Positions 15,925-22,290 of a stretch of DNA of 22,290 bases are shown piece by piece. Location: positions 1 to 22,290 of the IMG/VR virus record IMGVR_UViG_3300027721_000084. One strand, given 5' to 3'. The DNA comes from a virus. The position numbers and the translations under genes were made by a program. Position 1 is the first letter of the stretch, and each line of letters opens with the position of its first letter. The notes under the pieces are model-generated. The model did not search any database. It was given only the letters and a program-made list of their open reading frames with translations, and was not told where the DNA came from.

Positions 15925-18042
15925 TTAGTAAACTTTAGTTAATGTGAAATTCTGTGAACGTATTGTATTCGTTGCGCTAGACGTTACCCATTCAGCGGTA
16001 ATAGTCAATGAATTATTAACGGTTGTATCAAATACTGTATTACTAATCTGACCAAAGTGAACTCCCTCCATTGCTACAGCTGCATTTTTATTATAAGTAA
16101 ACATTCCATTTGCAAACAATTCAGCAACTCCCGCTCCTCCCAATTTAGTAACTGTAAAATCCAAAACTAAATCATAATATTTATTAGTTGTGGTTGCCAA
16201 CGTGTACTGTAATGCATCAATAATTAAAACCCCATTTGAACGTACTCTAATATGCAAAATTTCATTATTTGCACACGTTAATATCCCACACATTTTAGCA
16301 ACGAATGAATCTCCAACTTTAAAAGCATTTTCGGGAACGCTTAAAGTTCCAACCCCTGCTCCTATTAAAGACGCTTCGCCACTTGCGTAAACTATTGGAG
16401 TGCTTAGTGATGTCTGAGCGTAAAGTCCGTTTTGTTGCGGAGTAATCCATTCTGTACCAGTAACTGTAGATGATAATATTTGCCCAGCATCTCCTGTAGA
16501 TTCTAAGGCGTCTAGTATAGCCATCGGAAAATGAACGTCTCCTTTTAGATTGGTTCTAGTTATGCTATTGTTACCAAGTACTACCGTATTTGAACCAGCT
16601 CCAAGAGCATCACTCCCTATAACAATTGAATTTGAATCACTAGCATTTAAAGTCCCCGCCATATAACCTATCCCGATGTTACCGTGTCCCAATTCAGTAG
16701 TTCTAAGAGAAGCTTTACCTATTGCAACATTTTGCCCCCCAGTTGTGCCATATAAAGAACCTTCCCCTATTGCTGTATTGTCAATTCCAGTTTGATTTGA
16801 ATACAACGAACCTCCTCCTATTGATGTATTGCTACTACCTGTTGTATTTTCTCGCAGTGAATTTGGTCCTATAGCAACGTTACTACCTCCAGATTGATTA
16901 GACATTAAAGACTCAACCCCTATCGCTGTATTATAATCGCCGTTTACATTGTTTATAAAAGAATTAACTCCAATTACTAAGTTTGAAGCTACATTTCCAC
17001 CACCTCTACCAATAGTGTGTCCGTTTATAGATGAATCGCCATTTATATTTAATAAAAAACCGTTATCGACTGTTGTTCCTATTAAAACATTTCCTCTTAA
17101 TATTGTTTTTGTTATTGAACTATTACCTAATACAACTGAATTTGACCCAACTCCTTCGGTATCAAACCCTATCATAATTGAGTTATTATCATTAGAATTC
17201 AAACATCTTGTAGATGGACCAATACCTAAATTACCGCTTCCAGTTGTATTTAGGTATAGTGAATTTGCACCAATTCCAATATTGTTATCTCCAGTTGTAT
17301 TTGAATAAATTGCAGTAGTTCCTATAGCAACATTATATAATCCTATAGTATTTAAAGCTAGAGCACTATTTCCGAGAACAACATTTACAGGTATATTTCC
17401 ACCACCTCTTCCTACTGTCAATCCGTTAATTAACGCGTCTCCTTCAACTTGTAATTTTTGACCAGTATCGACTGTTGTTCCTATTAATACGTTTTGAGAG
17501 GTTGTTACTCTCATTGCTTCAACATAATTTGTAAAGAAGTATAAAGGTAGTTCAGACCTTGTTCCGAAATTAGCTCCTGAATATTTATTAAAACCAATGC
17601 TACCGATAGCGACAGAATCAGAATATCCTTGAATATCTCCAGAATCACCTATTAAATATAAATTCGTCTTACACAGAATTTCACCATTAACATTAAATTT
17701 GTAAAAATTAGAACCACCTCCAATAGTTACATTTGTACCGTCGTCAACTATTTGGCTATCAACCAATCCTAAAGTATCGAATTTAGGAATTGTGTTTGTT
17801 GTTCCTGATATAGGGATTGAAGTTTCTTTCTTGACTAAATCAATATCTGTAATTCCTGACTTCCACCAGTACTCAACTACATCACCGCTTTCTAATACTC
17901 CTACAGTCTTTCCTTTTTCTCTCAATATCTCTGGAACTCCAATATATGCGTCTGATAAAGATGCGTATGTACCGTAATGAGAGTCTACATTCGCAGAAGG
18001 ATTTACAATTTGTATCTCGTTACTTAAATTAAATGTAGCCAT
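15925..18042 (-). CDS. Trimeric fibre protein with YadA-head-like repeats
   Basis: This 705-residue protein is probably a host-binding fibre. The N-terminal region (about 1-75) has a Bacteroidota-phage fibre signature (YASLSDAYIGVPEILREKGK, then EYWW). The shaft is a duplicated block: both halves start NVLIGTTVD (184-192 and 318-326), then an INGxTxGRGGGN segment, and end VVLGNxSITxTxLxG (303-317 and 487-501). Between these lie about 20-residue repeats of the type N-x-(A/G)-IG-xxSL-xxN-x-(T/S)-G, roughly three in block one and five or six in block two. This is the left-handed beta-roll repeat of YadA-type trimeric adhesin heads. A GDAGQILSSTVTGTEWI connector (517-533) joins a C-terminal beta-rich, TNF-like domain (540-705). 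No self-cleaving chaperone domain is visible. Confidence 0.8.
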   Translation of the reverse strand: MATFNLSNEIQIVNPSANVDSHYGTYASLSDAYIGVPEILREKGKTVGVLESGDVVEYWWKSGITDIDLVKKETSIPISGTTNTIPKFDTLGLVDSQIVDDGTNVTIGGGSNFYKFNVNGEILCKTNLYLIGDSGDIQGYSDSVAIGSIGFNKYSGANFGTRSELPLYFFTNYVEAMRVTTSQNVLIGTTVDTGQKLQVEGDALINGLTVGRGGGNIPVNVVLGNSALALNTIGLYNVAIGTTAIYSNTTGDNNIGIGANSLYLNTTGSGNLGIGPSTRCLNSNDNNSIMIGFDTEGVGSNSVVLGNSSITKTILRGNVLIGTTVDNGFLLNINGDSSINGHTIGRGGGNVASNLVIGVNSFINNVNGDYNTAIGVESLMSNQSGGSNVAIGPNSLRENTTGSSNTSIGGGSLYSNQTGIDNTAIGEGSLYGTTGGQNVAIGKASLRTTELGHGNIGIGYMAGTLNASDSNSIVIGSDALGAGSNTVVLGNNSITRTNLKGDVHFPMAILDALESTGDAGQILSSTVTGTEWITPQQNGLYAQTSLSTPIVYASGEASLIGAGVGTLSVPENAFKVGDSFVAKMCGILTCANNEILHIRVRSNGVLIIDALQYTLATTTNKYYDLVLDFTVTKLGGAGVAELFANGMFTYNKNAAVAMEGVHFGQISNTVFDTTVNNSLTITAEWVTSSATNTIRSQNFTLTKVY

Positions 18043-18043
18043 G

Positions 18044-19390
18044 TTATGATAAAGTTATTGTTAATGTTAAACCTAATGGCACCCCGCTTTCGTATGATAA
18101 TGTTTTATAACTAATAGCGTTTCCTCCAGCGTCATTTACATTAAATATGGTTTCGGTAAAACTTGCAGTTATATTTTCAAAATTAGCCGTTATAACGCTA
18201 ACTAATGATTTTGTAAATGGTATTGATAATGAAAATTTAGTAGAAGAAACAACTGGAGTTATAAAGCTATTGTCGTAGCTATAATTATAATTTGGTAACT
18301 CTCTTACTTGTGCCGAATTTACTGGCAAAGAAGTTACATCTCCGTAAAATTGCTTATAGTAAGACGTTGTTGTAAATGAATTACTTGTTATTACATTTGT
18401 ATTTGTAGCAACTATTTCAGAGTTCCATACGTGTTGAGTTCCATTTCCATTTATAGTAATTGTACCTATATTTACACTGTGTGGACTAGTTATTGATAAC
18501 CCAGTTCCAATGATAGTTGATGTAGTGACGTCTCTTACTTTTAATGAATTTGCGGTTATATTTCCTAATTGCGTAAATGAAAAATCAAACGACTTTAATC
18601 CAGACAATGTAGTACCAGATTCTACTATTATTGATATGTCATTAGTATAAAAACTTAATGTAGGAATCACGTAAGGAGCTACTATTTGCTCTATGATATG
18701 TGATATTGTTTGACCAGATATATCAGTAGTTGCATTAAGACCGCCTACAGTGACTGTAGTAGGACTTGCTCCGTCATACACAGCACTTGGAATATCTTCT
18801 GCTGTTACAAATGGATGAATTCCATCTTCACCATCGTTTATTAAGTCAGATGTTTTTGTGGGGATATTTCCACCTCCACCTACTGTATCTATTAAAGAAA
18901 TTAAATAGTCCTTATCCTCTACTATACTTCCTTTTCCAGTAATGTATTCAAATGTTACATCCAAGAAACTTGGTTCAAGTAAATTTTCAACCACGCTATT
19001 TATTTTGAATAGACCGAATATATTGATATTATCAGCCTTATTAAATAGTATTTTTGAACCTACTAAAAAAGCAAGATATTCAGAAACGTCATTTCCTTTT
19101 AGCGTATACTTACTCAATAAGAAGCTAGTTATACTTGATATTGGATAAGGAGTCCCTACCTGAGGATTAAATGTAATTGTTCCTGGAAGTCTAGTATCTC
19201 CTAATTCAAGAATATCATATTTATAACGTATTGAAGTTCCAATATCTATAATTTGATTTTCATTAAAATAAACAGCTAATTTTGTTGGAGTAAAGTTTTT
19301 TGTTGAATACTGAGTTTGAGAATCTGAACCAATCCATTTATCTGAACCAGTTACTTTATCGTCAATTTCGTATCTGCTTATTTTTGTCAT
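18044..19390 (-). CDS. Fibre-like virion protein with MTKIS N-terminal module
   Basis: I place the start at the ATG at 19390 because it overlaps the stop of the spanin-like gene as ATGA. The upstream extension to 19447 would put a hydrophobic leader in another gene's reading frame. The 448-residue product begins MTKISRYEIDD, then GSDKWIGSDSQTQYSTKNFT, the same module as in the 70-residue protein at 15134-15346. It has a TSDLINDGEDG hinge (180-190), of a type that joins fibre domains in phages, and then a long Thr/Ser/Asn-rich beta region to the C-terminus. No enzymatic motif is visible. It is followed after one base by the YadA-like fibre gene, so the two may form one receptor-binding complex. 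Confidence 0.7.
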   Translation of the reverse strand: MTKISRYEIDDKVTGSDKWIGSDSQTQYSTKNFTPTKLAVYFNENQIIDIGTSIRYKYDILELGDTRLPGTITFNPQVGTPYPISSITSFLLSKYTLKGNDVSEYLAFLVGSKILFNKADNINIFGLFKINSVVENLLEPSFLDVTFEYITGKGSIVEDKDYLISLIDTVGGGGNIPTKTSDLINDGEDGIHPFVTAEDIPSAVYDGASPTTVTVGGLNATTDISGQTISHIIEQIVAPYVIPTLSFYTNDISIIVESGTTLSGLKSFDFSFTQLGNITANSLKVRDVTTSTIIGTGLSITSPHSVNIGTITINGNGTQHVWNSEIVATNTNVITSNSFTTTSYYKQFYGDVTSLPVNSAQVRELPNYNYSYDNSFITPVVSSTKFSLSIPFTKSLVSVITANFENITASFTETIFNVNDAGGNAISYKTLSYESGVPLGLTLTITLS

Positions 19391-19815
19391 AATTTTATAT
19401 AAATATATACTCCAAATGGAATTAAAAGCAATAGTAACCACCACCAATTAAAACCTGATTTTCTATCAGTTTCTTTAACTTGTTTTTTTACTTCTATTTT
19501 TTCAGTAGTCTTTTTTGAGCCCAAATCAGACACTGTTTTATTTGAAACAATACTTGTATTAACTTTTCTTTTTTTGTAGCTTATTTTAGCGTTTAGATAG
19601 CTCTTTCCATTAACTACCATTGGCTTAATGCTATCAATTGGCTCTATGCAAATCTCATCAGTACTATCTATTATTTTTATATCTGTATTTTCTTTTATTT
19701 GTAAGTTATTCTCTGTAACCTCAACCTTATCTTGTTTGATTTCTTCGGTAGACTTATTTACCTTACGAGTAGCGCAAGATGTAAGTAGTAACATAAGTAT
19801 TAGTAAGTATCTCAT
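19387..19815 (-). CDS. Putative unimolecular spanin (outer-membrane lipoprotein with C-terminal TM)
   Basis: The last lysis gene (142 aa) has two membrane anchors. Residues 1-14 are a lipoprotein signal with lipobox LTSC and modified Cys14 (MRYLLILMLLLTSC). Residues about 124-140 are a C-terminal TM helix (WWWLLLLLIPFGVYIYI). The middle is Lys/Glu/Thr-rich and extended. This two-anchor design is that of u-spanins such as T1 gp11, which tie the inner to the outer membrane and fuse them in the last step of lysis. It overlaps the endolysin gene by 4 bases and the next fibre gene by 4 bases. The assignment is from topology; no sequence similarity to T1 gp11 is claimed. Confidence 0.7.
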   Translation of the reverse strand: MRYLLILMLLLTSCATRKVNKSTEEIKQDKVEVTENNLQIKENTDIKIIDSTDEICIEPIDSIKPMVVNGKSYLNAKISYKKRKVNTSIVSNKTVSDLGSKKTTEKIEVKKQVKETDRKSGFNWWWLLLLLIPFGVYIYIKL

Positions 19816-20237
19816 TTTATGTGTAGTATTTGTTTTCTATTCTTTTCCTTAGATACGTAGGATACATGAACCCATGCTGGATTCTTATCTGTTCCATACT
19901 CCCAAATTAACTGATCGAAATCTAATTTATCTTTTATATATTCAAATATCATTTTATTAGAAATATCTCCAGTTGCCTGTATATCAATAGCCTGACCTTT
20001 AACATGTTGAGAGGTTTTAGATCCTCCAACAGAATTATTTAAAAGTAAGCTTCTATAGAAACTAGAAACTCTAAGTGGTGTATCAAAATACTCTCTTATA
20101 ACATCAAAAACTTGCGTAGCAACTAGTTGCATGTTTATAAGTTCTTTATCTCCTGGAGTATTTACTATTCCCTTACGTATAGCAGTCTGACTTGTGGTAG
20201 CCTCTAAGTATGTTATATATTTTGATATATTTTTCAT
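19812..20237 (-). CDS. Endolysin, M15-family zinc peptidase
   Basis: This 141-residue enzyme should cleave peptide bonds in peptidoglycan during lysis. It shows the M15 peptidase layout: a SSFYRS motif (58-63), SQHVKGQAIDIQ (77-88) with zinc ligands H78 and D85, a catalytic acid at WEYG (E113), and WVHVS (122-126) with the third ligand H124. That is the H-D-E-H set of the D-Ala-D-Ala carboxypeptidase/endolysin family. The N-terminal 50 residues are helical. No signal peptide is visible, so export should depend on the holin. It overlaps the XhlA-like gene and the spanin-like gene by 4 bases each, as expected in a lysis cassette. Confidence 0.88.
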   Translation of the reverse strand: MKNISKYITYLEATTSQTAIRKGIVNTPGDKELINMQLVATQVFDVIREYFDTPLRVSSFYRSLLLNNSVGGSKTSQHVKGQAIDIQATGDISNKMIFEYIKDKLDFDQLIWEYGTDKNPAWVHVSYVSKEKNRKQILHIK

Positions 20238-20473
20238 CGTATCGAGAATAATTTAAAAATTAAAGTAATTAAGGCACCGAAAATAATTACAAACGCAACT
20301 TTGAATTGATTTACATAAACAGAAATTTCGTTTTTGAAAATTTCTAATTTTTCAACACGTTCATCTGTTTCTTTCATTTGTGAAACCATTCCGTTAAAGT
20401 TATTAAATTCACTTCCCAAAAGAGCTTGTTTAATTTCTTTGATGTCTTTGCTTAATTGTTCTAAGTTATCCAT
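20234..20473 (-). CDS. XhlA-like coiled-coil protein with C-terminal TM helix
   Basis: This 79-residue protein has an N-terminal helical, coiled-coil section (LEQLSKDIKEIKQALLGSEF, then RVEKLEIFKNEISVYVNQF) and one C-terminal hydrophobic helix (AFVIIFGALITLIFKLF, about 59-75). That layout matches XhlA-type proteins that work with small holins. It lies between the two-TM holin candidate and the endolysin, sharing one base with the former and overlapping the latter by 4. It may be a holin, a holin partner or an antiholin; the sequence does not decide. Confidence 0.6.
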   Translation of the reverse strand: MDNLEQLSKDIKEIKQALLGSEFNNFNGMVSQMKETDERVEKLEIFKNEISVYVNQFKVAFVIIFGALITLIFKLFSIR

Positions 20474-20655
20474 TATTTCCTTAATCGTTCTACTATGTTT
20501 GTAACCCCTTCAATTCCTATGTATGCAGTCGCAATTATAACCCAATCACTTGAAGTTAATTGACCGCTAAATAACCCCCCACAAGCTACCATAAAAACAA
20601 GTAACTTGCGAGAAATCCATTTATTTAGTATTATATCAAATTGCTCTTTACTCAT
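20473..20655 (-). CDS. Holin candidate (two TM helices)
   Basis: This 60-residue protein has two hydrophobic stretches, KLLVFMVACGGLFSGQL (17-33) and WVIIATAYIGIEGVTNIV (38-55), joined by a short polar turn. It has a charged N-terminus and a basic C-terminus (ERLRK). Small two-TM proteins next to an endolysin are typical phage holins, which form the inner-membrane lesion that releases the endolysin. It overlaps the preceding gene by 4 bases. The holin role is inferred from size, topology and context. Confidence 0.6.
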   Translation of the reverse strand: MSKEQFDIILNKWISRKLLVFMVACGGLFSGQLTSSDWVIIATAYIGIEGVTNIVERLRK

Positions 20656-20870
20656 TTTAAAAAATGTAAAACGATTGAGGGAATCATTGTAGTTAATAAA
20701 TCTTTATAATCAAATCCTTTGTAGTCTATTTGGTCTTTAATTTCTTTGCCTAAAGCGAATAAAAACACAATTCCGATACTATACAAGTCATTTAAAAAAT
20801 AGTCGCTTAAAACGTATATAAAGAAACCATAAATAAAATGATTTGCTTTATCTTGTGGTATTAATATCAT
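20652..20870 (-). CDS. Small DKxxHF membrane protein in the lysis cassette
   Basis: I choose the ATG at 20870 rather than 20963, because the longer frame would overlap the upstream gene by 116 bases while this one overlaps by 23. The 72-residue product starts MILIPQDKANHFIYGFFIYV, with the DKxxHFxxG motif I associate with small membrane proteins in Bacteroidota phages and with a family of putative membrane proteins. It has hydrophobic segments about 12-24, 28-40 and near the C-terminus. It is translationally coupled to the holin candidate by a 4-base overlap. It could be an accessory holin-type protein; no function is established. Confidence 0.65.
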   Translation of the reverse strand: MILIPQDKANHFIYGFFIYVLSDYFLNDLYSIGIVFLFALGKEIKDQIDYKGFDYKDLLTTMIPSIVLHFLK

Positions 20871-21201
20871 CTTTAATTTCTTTAATTGGTTCACATCCTG
20901 CAAAACCGTGTTTACTATTCTTAGGAAATATCTCGTTACTTCCAAAATCAATTGCAGTATCACTCATAATATCATAAGCATATCCGTCAGCATAAACAGG
21001 TGCAGTTAATTCTTTAAAATCAGCATCGTATGTTCCATTTGTTAAAACAATTTTACCTATTTCAACAATTGCTTGAATGCCTTTACCGTAAGATAAAACA
21101 ATTTCTTTGTCTATGTTTTCTACTTCGATATAAACTCCTTTGCTTAAAAGGTCTTTTAAAGCAGTTTCTTTGTCTTTGTAGTTTAGTTTGTATATGTTCA
21201 T
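20848..21201 (-). CDS. Conserved small phage protein, function unknown
   Basis: This 117-residue soluble protein has N-terminal YKLNYKDKETALKDLLSKGV, then AIVEIGKIVLTNGTYDADF, YADGYAYDIM and an IFPKNSKHGFAGCEP ending. I recall this as a common hypothetical family near the fibre and lysis genes of Bacteroidota phages, always of similar size. No TM segment or catalytic motif is visible. The ATG at 21201 is one base from the stop of the lectin-like gene, so it belongs to the same transcription unit. Its role is unknown. Confidence 0.8.
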   Translation of the reverse strand: MNIYKLNYKDKETALKDLLSKGVYIEVENIDKEIVLSYGKGIQAIVEIGKIVLTNGTYDADFKELTAPVYADGYAYDIMSDTAIDFGSNEIFPKNSKHGFAGCEPIKEIKDDINTTR

Positions 21202-21202
21202 A

Positions 21203-22290
21203 TTATAGTGTTGTTAATTGCGCAAGTTCAGTATTTGTTAAACGAGTTTTGTATAATTGTACTGAATTAATATCTAAATCAGCATTGTACAAACCACCCT
21301 CTGAATTAAGATAAAAATTACTTTTTGCTGTAATATTAGCTGAAGTATCTGTTCCAATTAAAACACCATTAACATAAAAAGCTATATCATTATTTTTATA
21401 TGCACCTGCAATTTTATATCTTGTATTTAATAAAATAGGAGTAGAAATTGACCATTCGCCTTGTGAATAAAAATATAATACTCCACCAACTATTTGAAAA
21501 TTTACTTTTTGTAATGTACCTTCTAAATCTAAAAATACAGTACCGCTTTGAATATCGTTAAAATATCCATCAAAAAACATTGTCCCCTCTGTCTGCCCTA
21601 TTAAACTACTTATTCCTGTTTTAGAAATAACATCAGCGTTACGGGTTACAGCTGTGGCTACTGTTGGCACGTATGAGGTGGCATAACTACCTTGTTCTAA
21701 TTGTGCGCCCCAAATAAAAGCATTTCCTATTGAACTCCCATCTCGCATTGGATATGCCCTGACAGATGTTGTCAATGATGTAGTTGTGAAAGTTGTTGAT
21801 ATTCTTACCCAATTAGAGTTTAATTGAGATGAATAATTAACTGTAGATAAACTTGTAAAAGTTGCTCCATCAATAACATCTAAAATATATGAAGTATTTG
21901 TACCTTTTTTAAGATAAAAACTAAAAGTATATGTAGTGCTTGGTAATACTGTTATAAGTTGAAAAATACCATATCCTGTTGTAGTATTTGTAAGTGTATC
22001 AGCATTTAAAATACCACTTGGTGAAATTGTAGAATTTGGTGTTACAGTGACTAAATTTTTAAACCAACTTGCATCATCAAATTGCTCCGAATAAGTAATC
22101 AAATTCGTTCGCTGAGGCTCTACCAATAAACTCGGACAACTTCCGTTTGTGTAATCAATACGTGGAATGTTTAAACGTGTTGTTGTAGGGAAATATTCTG
22201 TTGCTATTGAGCCTTGTTCAGATTGAGCAAAACATATATAAACATCAGTAGCAAAAGTGCCTAAATTATTATCTATTTGAATACCTATAT
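21203..22290 (-). CDS. Lectin/LamG-like virion protein, 5' end outside the window
   Basis: The frame is open from the stop at 21203 through the upstream window edge, so the TTG at 22126 is not the true start. About 54 extra codons are visible. They include EQGSIATEYFPTTTR, then NIPRIDYTNGSCPSLLVEPQ and RTNLI. This gives two carbohydrate-binding-like modules: the first ends in EQGSIATEYFPT, the second (from TNLITYSEQFDDASW) ends in EQGSYATSYVPT. A C-terminal concanavalin/LamG-type beta-sandwich follows, with TMFFDGYF, LNTRYKIAGAY, IAFYVNGVLIGTD and a final LYKTRLTNTELAQL helix. The 'DYTNG.CPSLL.EPQRTNLI.YSE' signature is common in Bacteroidota phage virion proteins. A surface-glycan-binding fibre or decoration protein is likely. 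Confidence 0.75.
   Translation of the reverse strand, partial: IGIQIDNNLGTFATDVYICFAQSEQGSIATEYFPTTTRLNIPRIDYTNGSCPSLLVEPQRTNLITYSEQFDDASWFKNLVTVTPNSTISPSGILNADTLTNTTTGYGIFQLITVLPSTTYTFSFYLKKGTNTSYILDVIDGATFTSLSTVNYSSQLNSNWVRISTTFTTTSLTTSVRAYPMRDGSSIGNAFIWGAQLEQGSYATSYVPTVATAVTRNADVISKTGISSLIGQTEGTMFFDGYFNDIQSGTVFLDLEGTLQKVNFQIVGGVLYFYSQGEWSISTPILLNTRYKIAGAYKNNDIAFYVNGVLIGTDTSANITAKSNFYLNSEGGLYNADLDINSVQLYKTRLTNTELAQLTTL

Noticed and set aside
16949-17308. Plus-strand open frame of 119 codons
   Set aside because: It mirrors the fibre repeats on the other strand; its Pro-rich periodic composition comes from the Gly-rich repeats read antisense.
16520-17500. Short-period DNA repeats that could suggest a CRISPR array
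   Set aside because: The repeats are imperfect, in frame and encode the beta-roll repeats of a fibre protein; there is no constant repeat/spacer structure.
19391-19447. Upstream 19-codon extension of the fibre-like gene with a hydrophobic leader
   Set aside because: It lies in the spanin-like gene's coding sequence, and the ATG at 19390 gives both a 4-base ATGA overlap and the MTKIS motif shared with another protein.
20871-20963. Longer start for the DKxxHF membrane protein
   Set aside because: It would overlap the upstream 117-residue gene by 116 bases, and the conserved-looking part begins at the ATG at 20870.
21030-21314. Plus-strand open frame of 94 codons
   Set aside because: It crosses the boundary of two minus-strand genes and shows only Leu/Cys-rich shadow composition.
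22124-22126. TTG as start codon of the lectin-like protein
   Set aside because: The frame continues open upstream to the window edge and encodes the recognisable TNGSCPSLL motif directly before it.
1-22290. Prophage or integrative element
   Set aside because: No integrase, excisionase, repressor, tRNA or direct-repeat att site is visible; the content is only virion and lysis genes, but the window is partial.

Overview
The window is part of a strictly tailed (Caudoviricetes) bacteriophage genome, very AT-rich, with every convincing gene on the minus strand. Genes therefore read from high to low coordinates, and I describe them in that order. The host is probably a member of the Bacteroidota, most likely Flavobacteriia. 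The reasons are the lack of Shine-Dalgarno sequences, several upstream copies of the Bacteroidota -7 promoter element TAnnTTTG, and virion proteins whose N-terminal motifs (for example MTKIS..Y...D..IG.D..TKNF) I associate with flavobacterial phages. There is no integrase, repressor, attachment site, tRNA or CRISPR array, so nothing marks this as a prophage. Both window ends cut through genes.

Region 1 (22290 to about 20850) holds the 3' part of a large lectin-like or adhesin-like virion protein, open at the window edge, followed by a small conserved hypothetical gene. Region 2 (20870 to 19387) is a compact overlapping lysis cassette: a small DKxxHF membrane protein, a two-helix holin candidate, an XhlA-like coiled-coil/TM protein, an M15 peptidase endolysin, and a lipoprotein with a C-terminal TM helix that looks like a unimolecular spanin. 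Region 3 (19390 to 15585) encodes two fibre-like proteins, one with duplicated blocks of YadA-head-like repeats, and a small conserved protein.

Region 4 starts at a promoter-like element at about 15575. It holds three small genes, a protein with two tandem GroES-like domains, a probable small terminase subunit, the large terminase, the portal, a scaffold-like acidic coiled-coil protein and the major capsid protein. The capsid gene is followed directly by a strong intrinsic terminator. Region 5 is one unknown gene (6078-6818) closed by a second intrinsic terminator. A promoter-like element follows immediately and leads region 6: two head-tail adaptor/ring proteins, a 1441-residue stabilisation (muzzle-type) protein, and the first 17 codons of another gene.

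The order terminase, portal, scaffold-like, capsid, unknown, adaptor, adaptor, stabilisation protein resembles the morphogenesis block of crAss-like podoviruses and related marine Bacteroidota podoviruses, so a short-tailed virion is the best guess. The most distinctive points are the double-GroES protein beside the packaging genes, the predicted u-spanin, the lambda-like deviant Walker A of the terminase, and the terminator/promoter punctuation around the capsid gene. No gene-free stretch exceeds 70 bases. All family names come from reading the sequences by eye; no database search was run.
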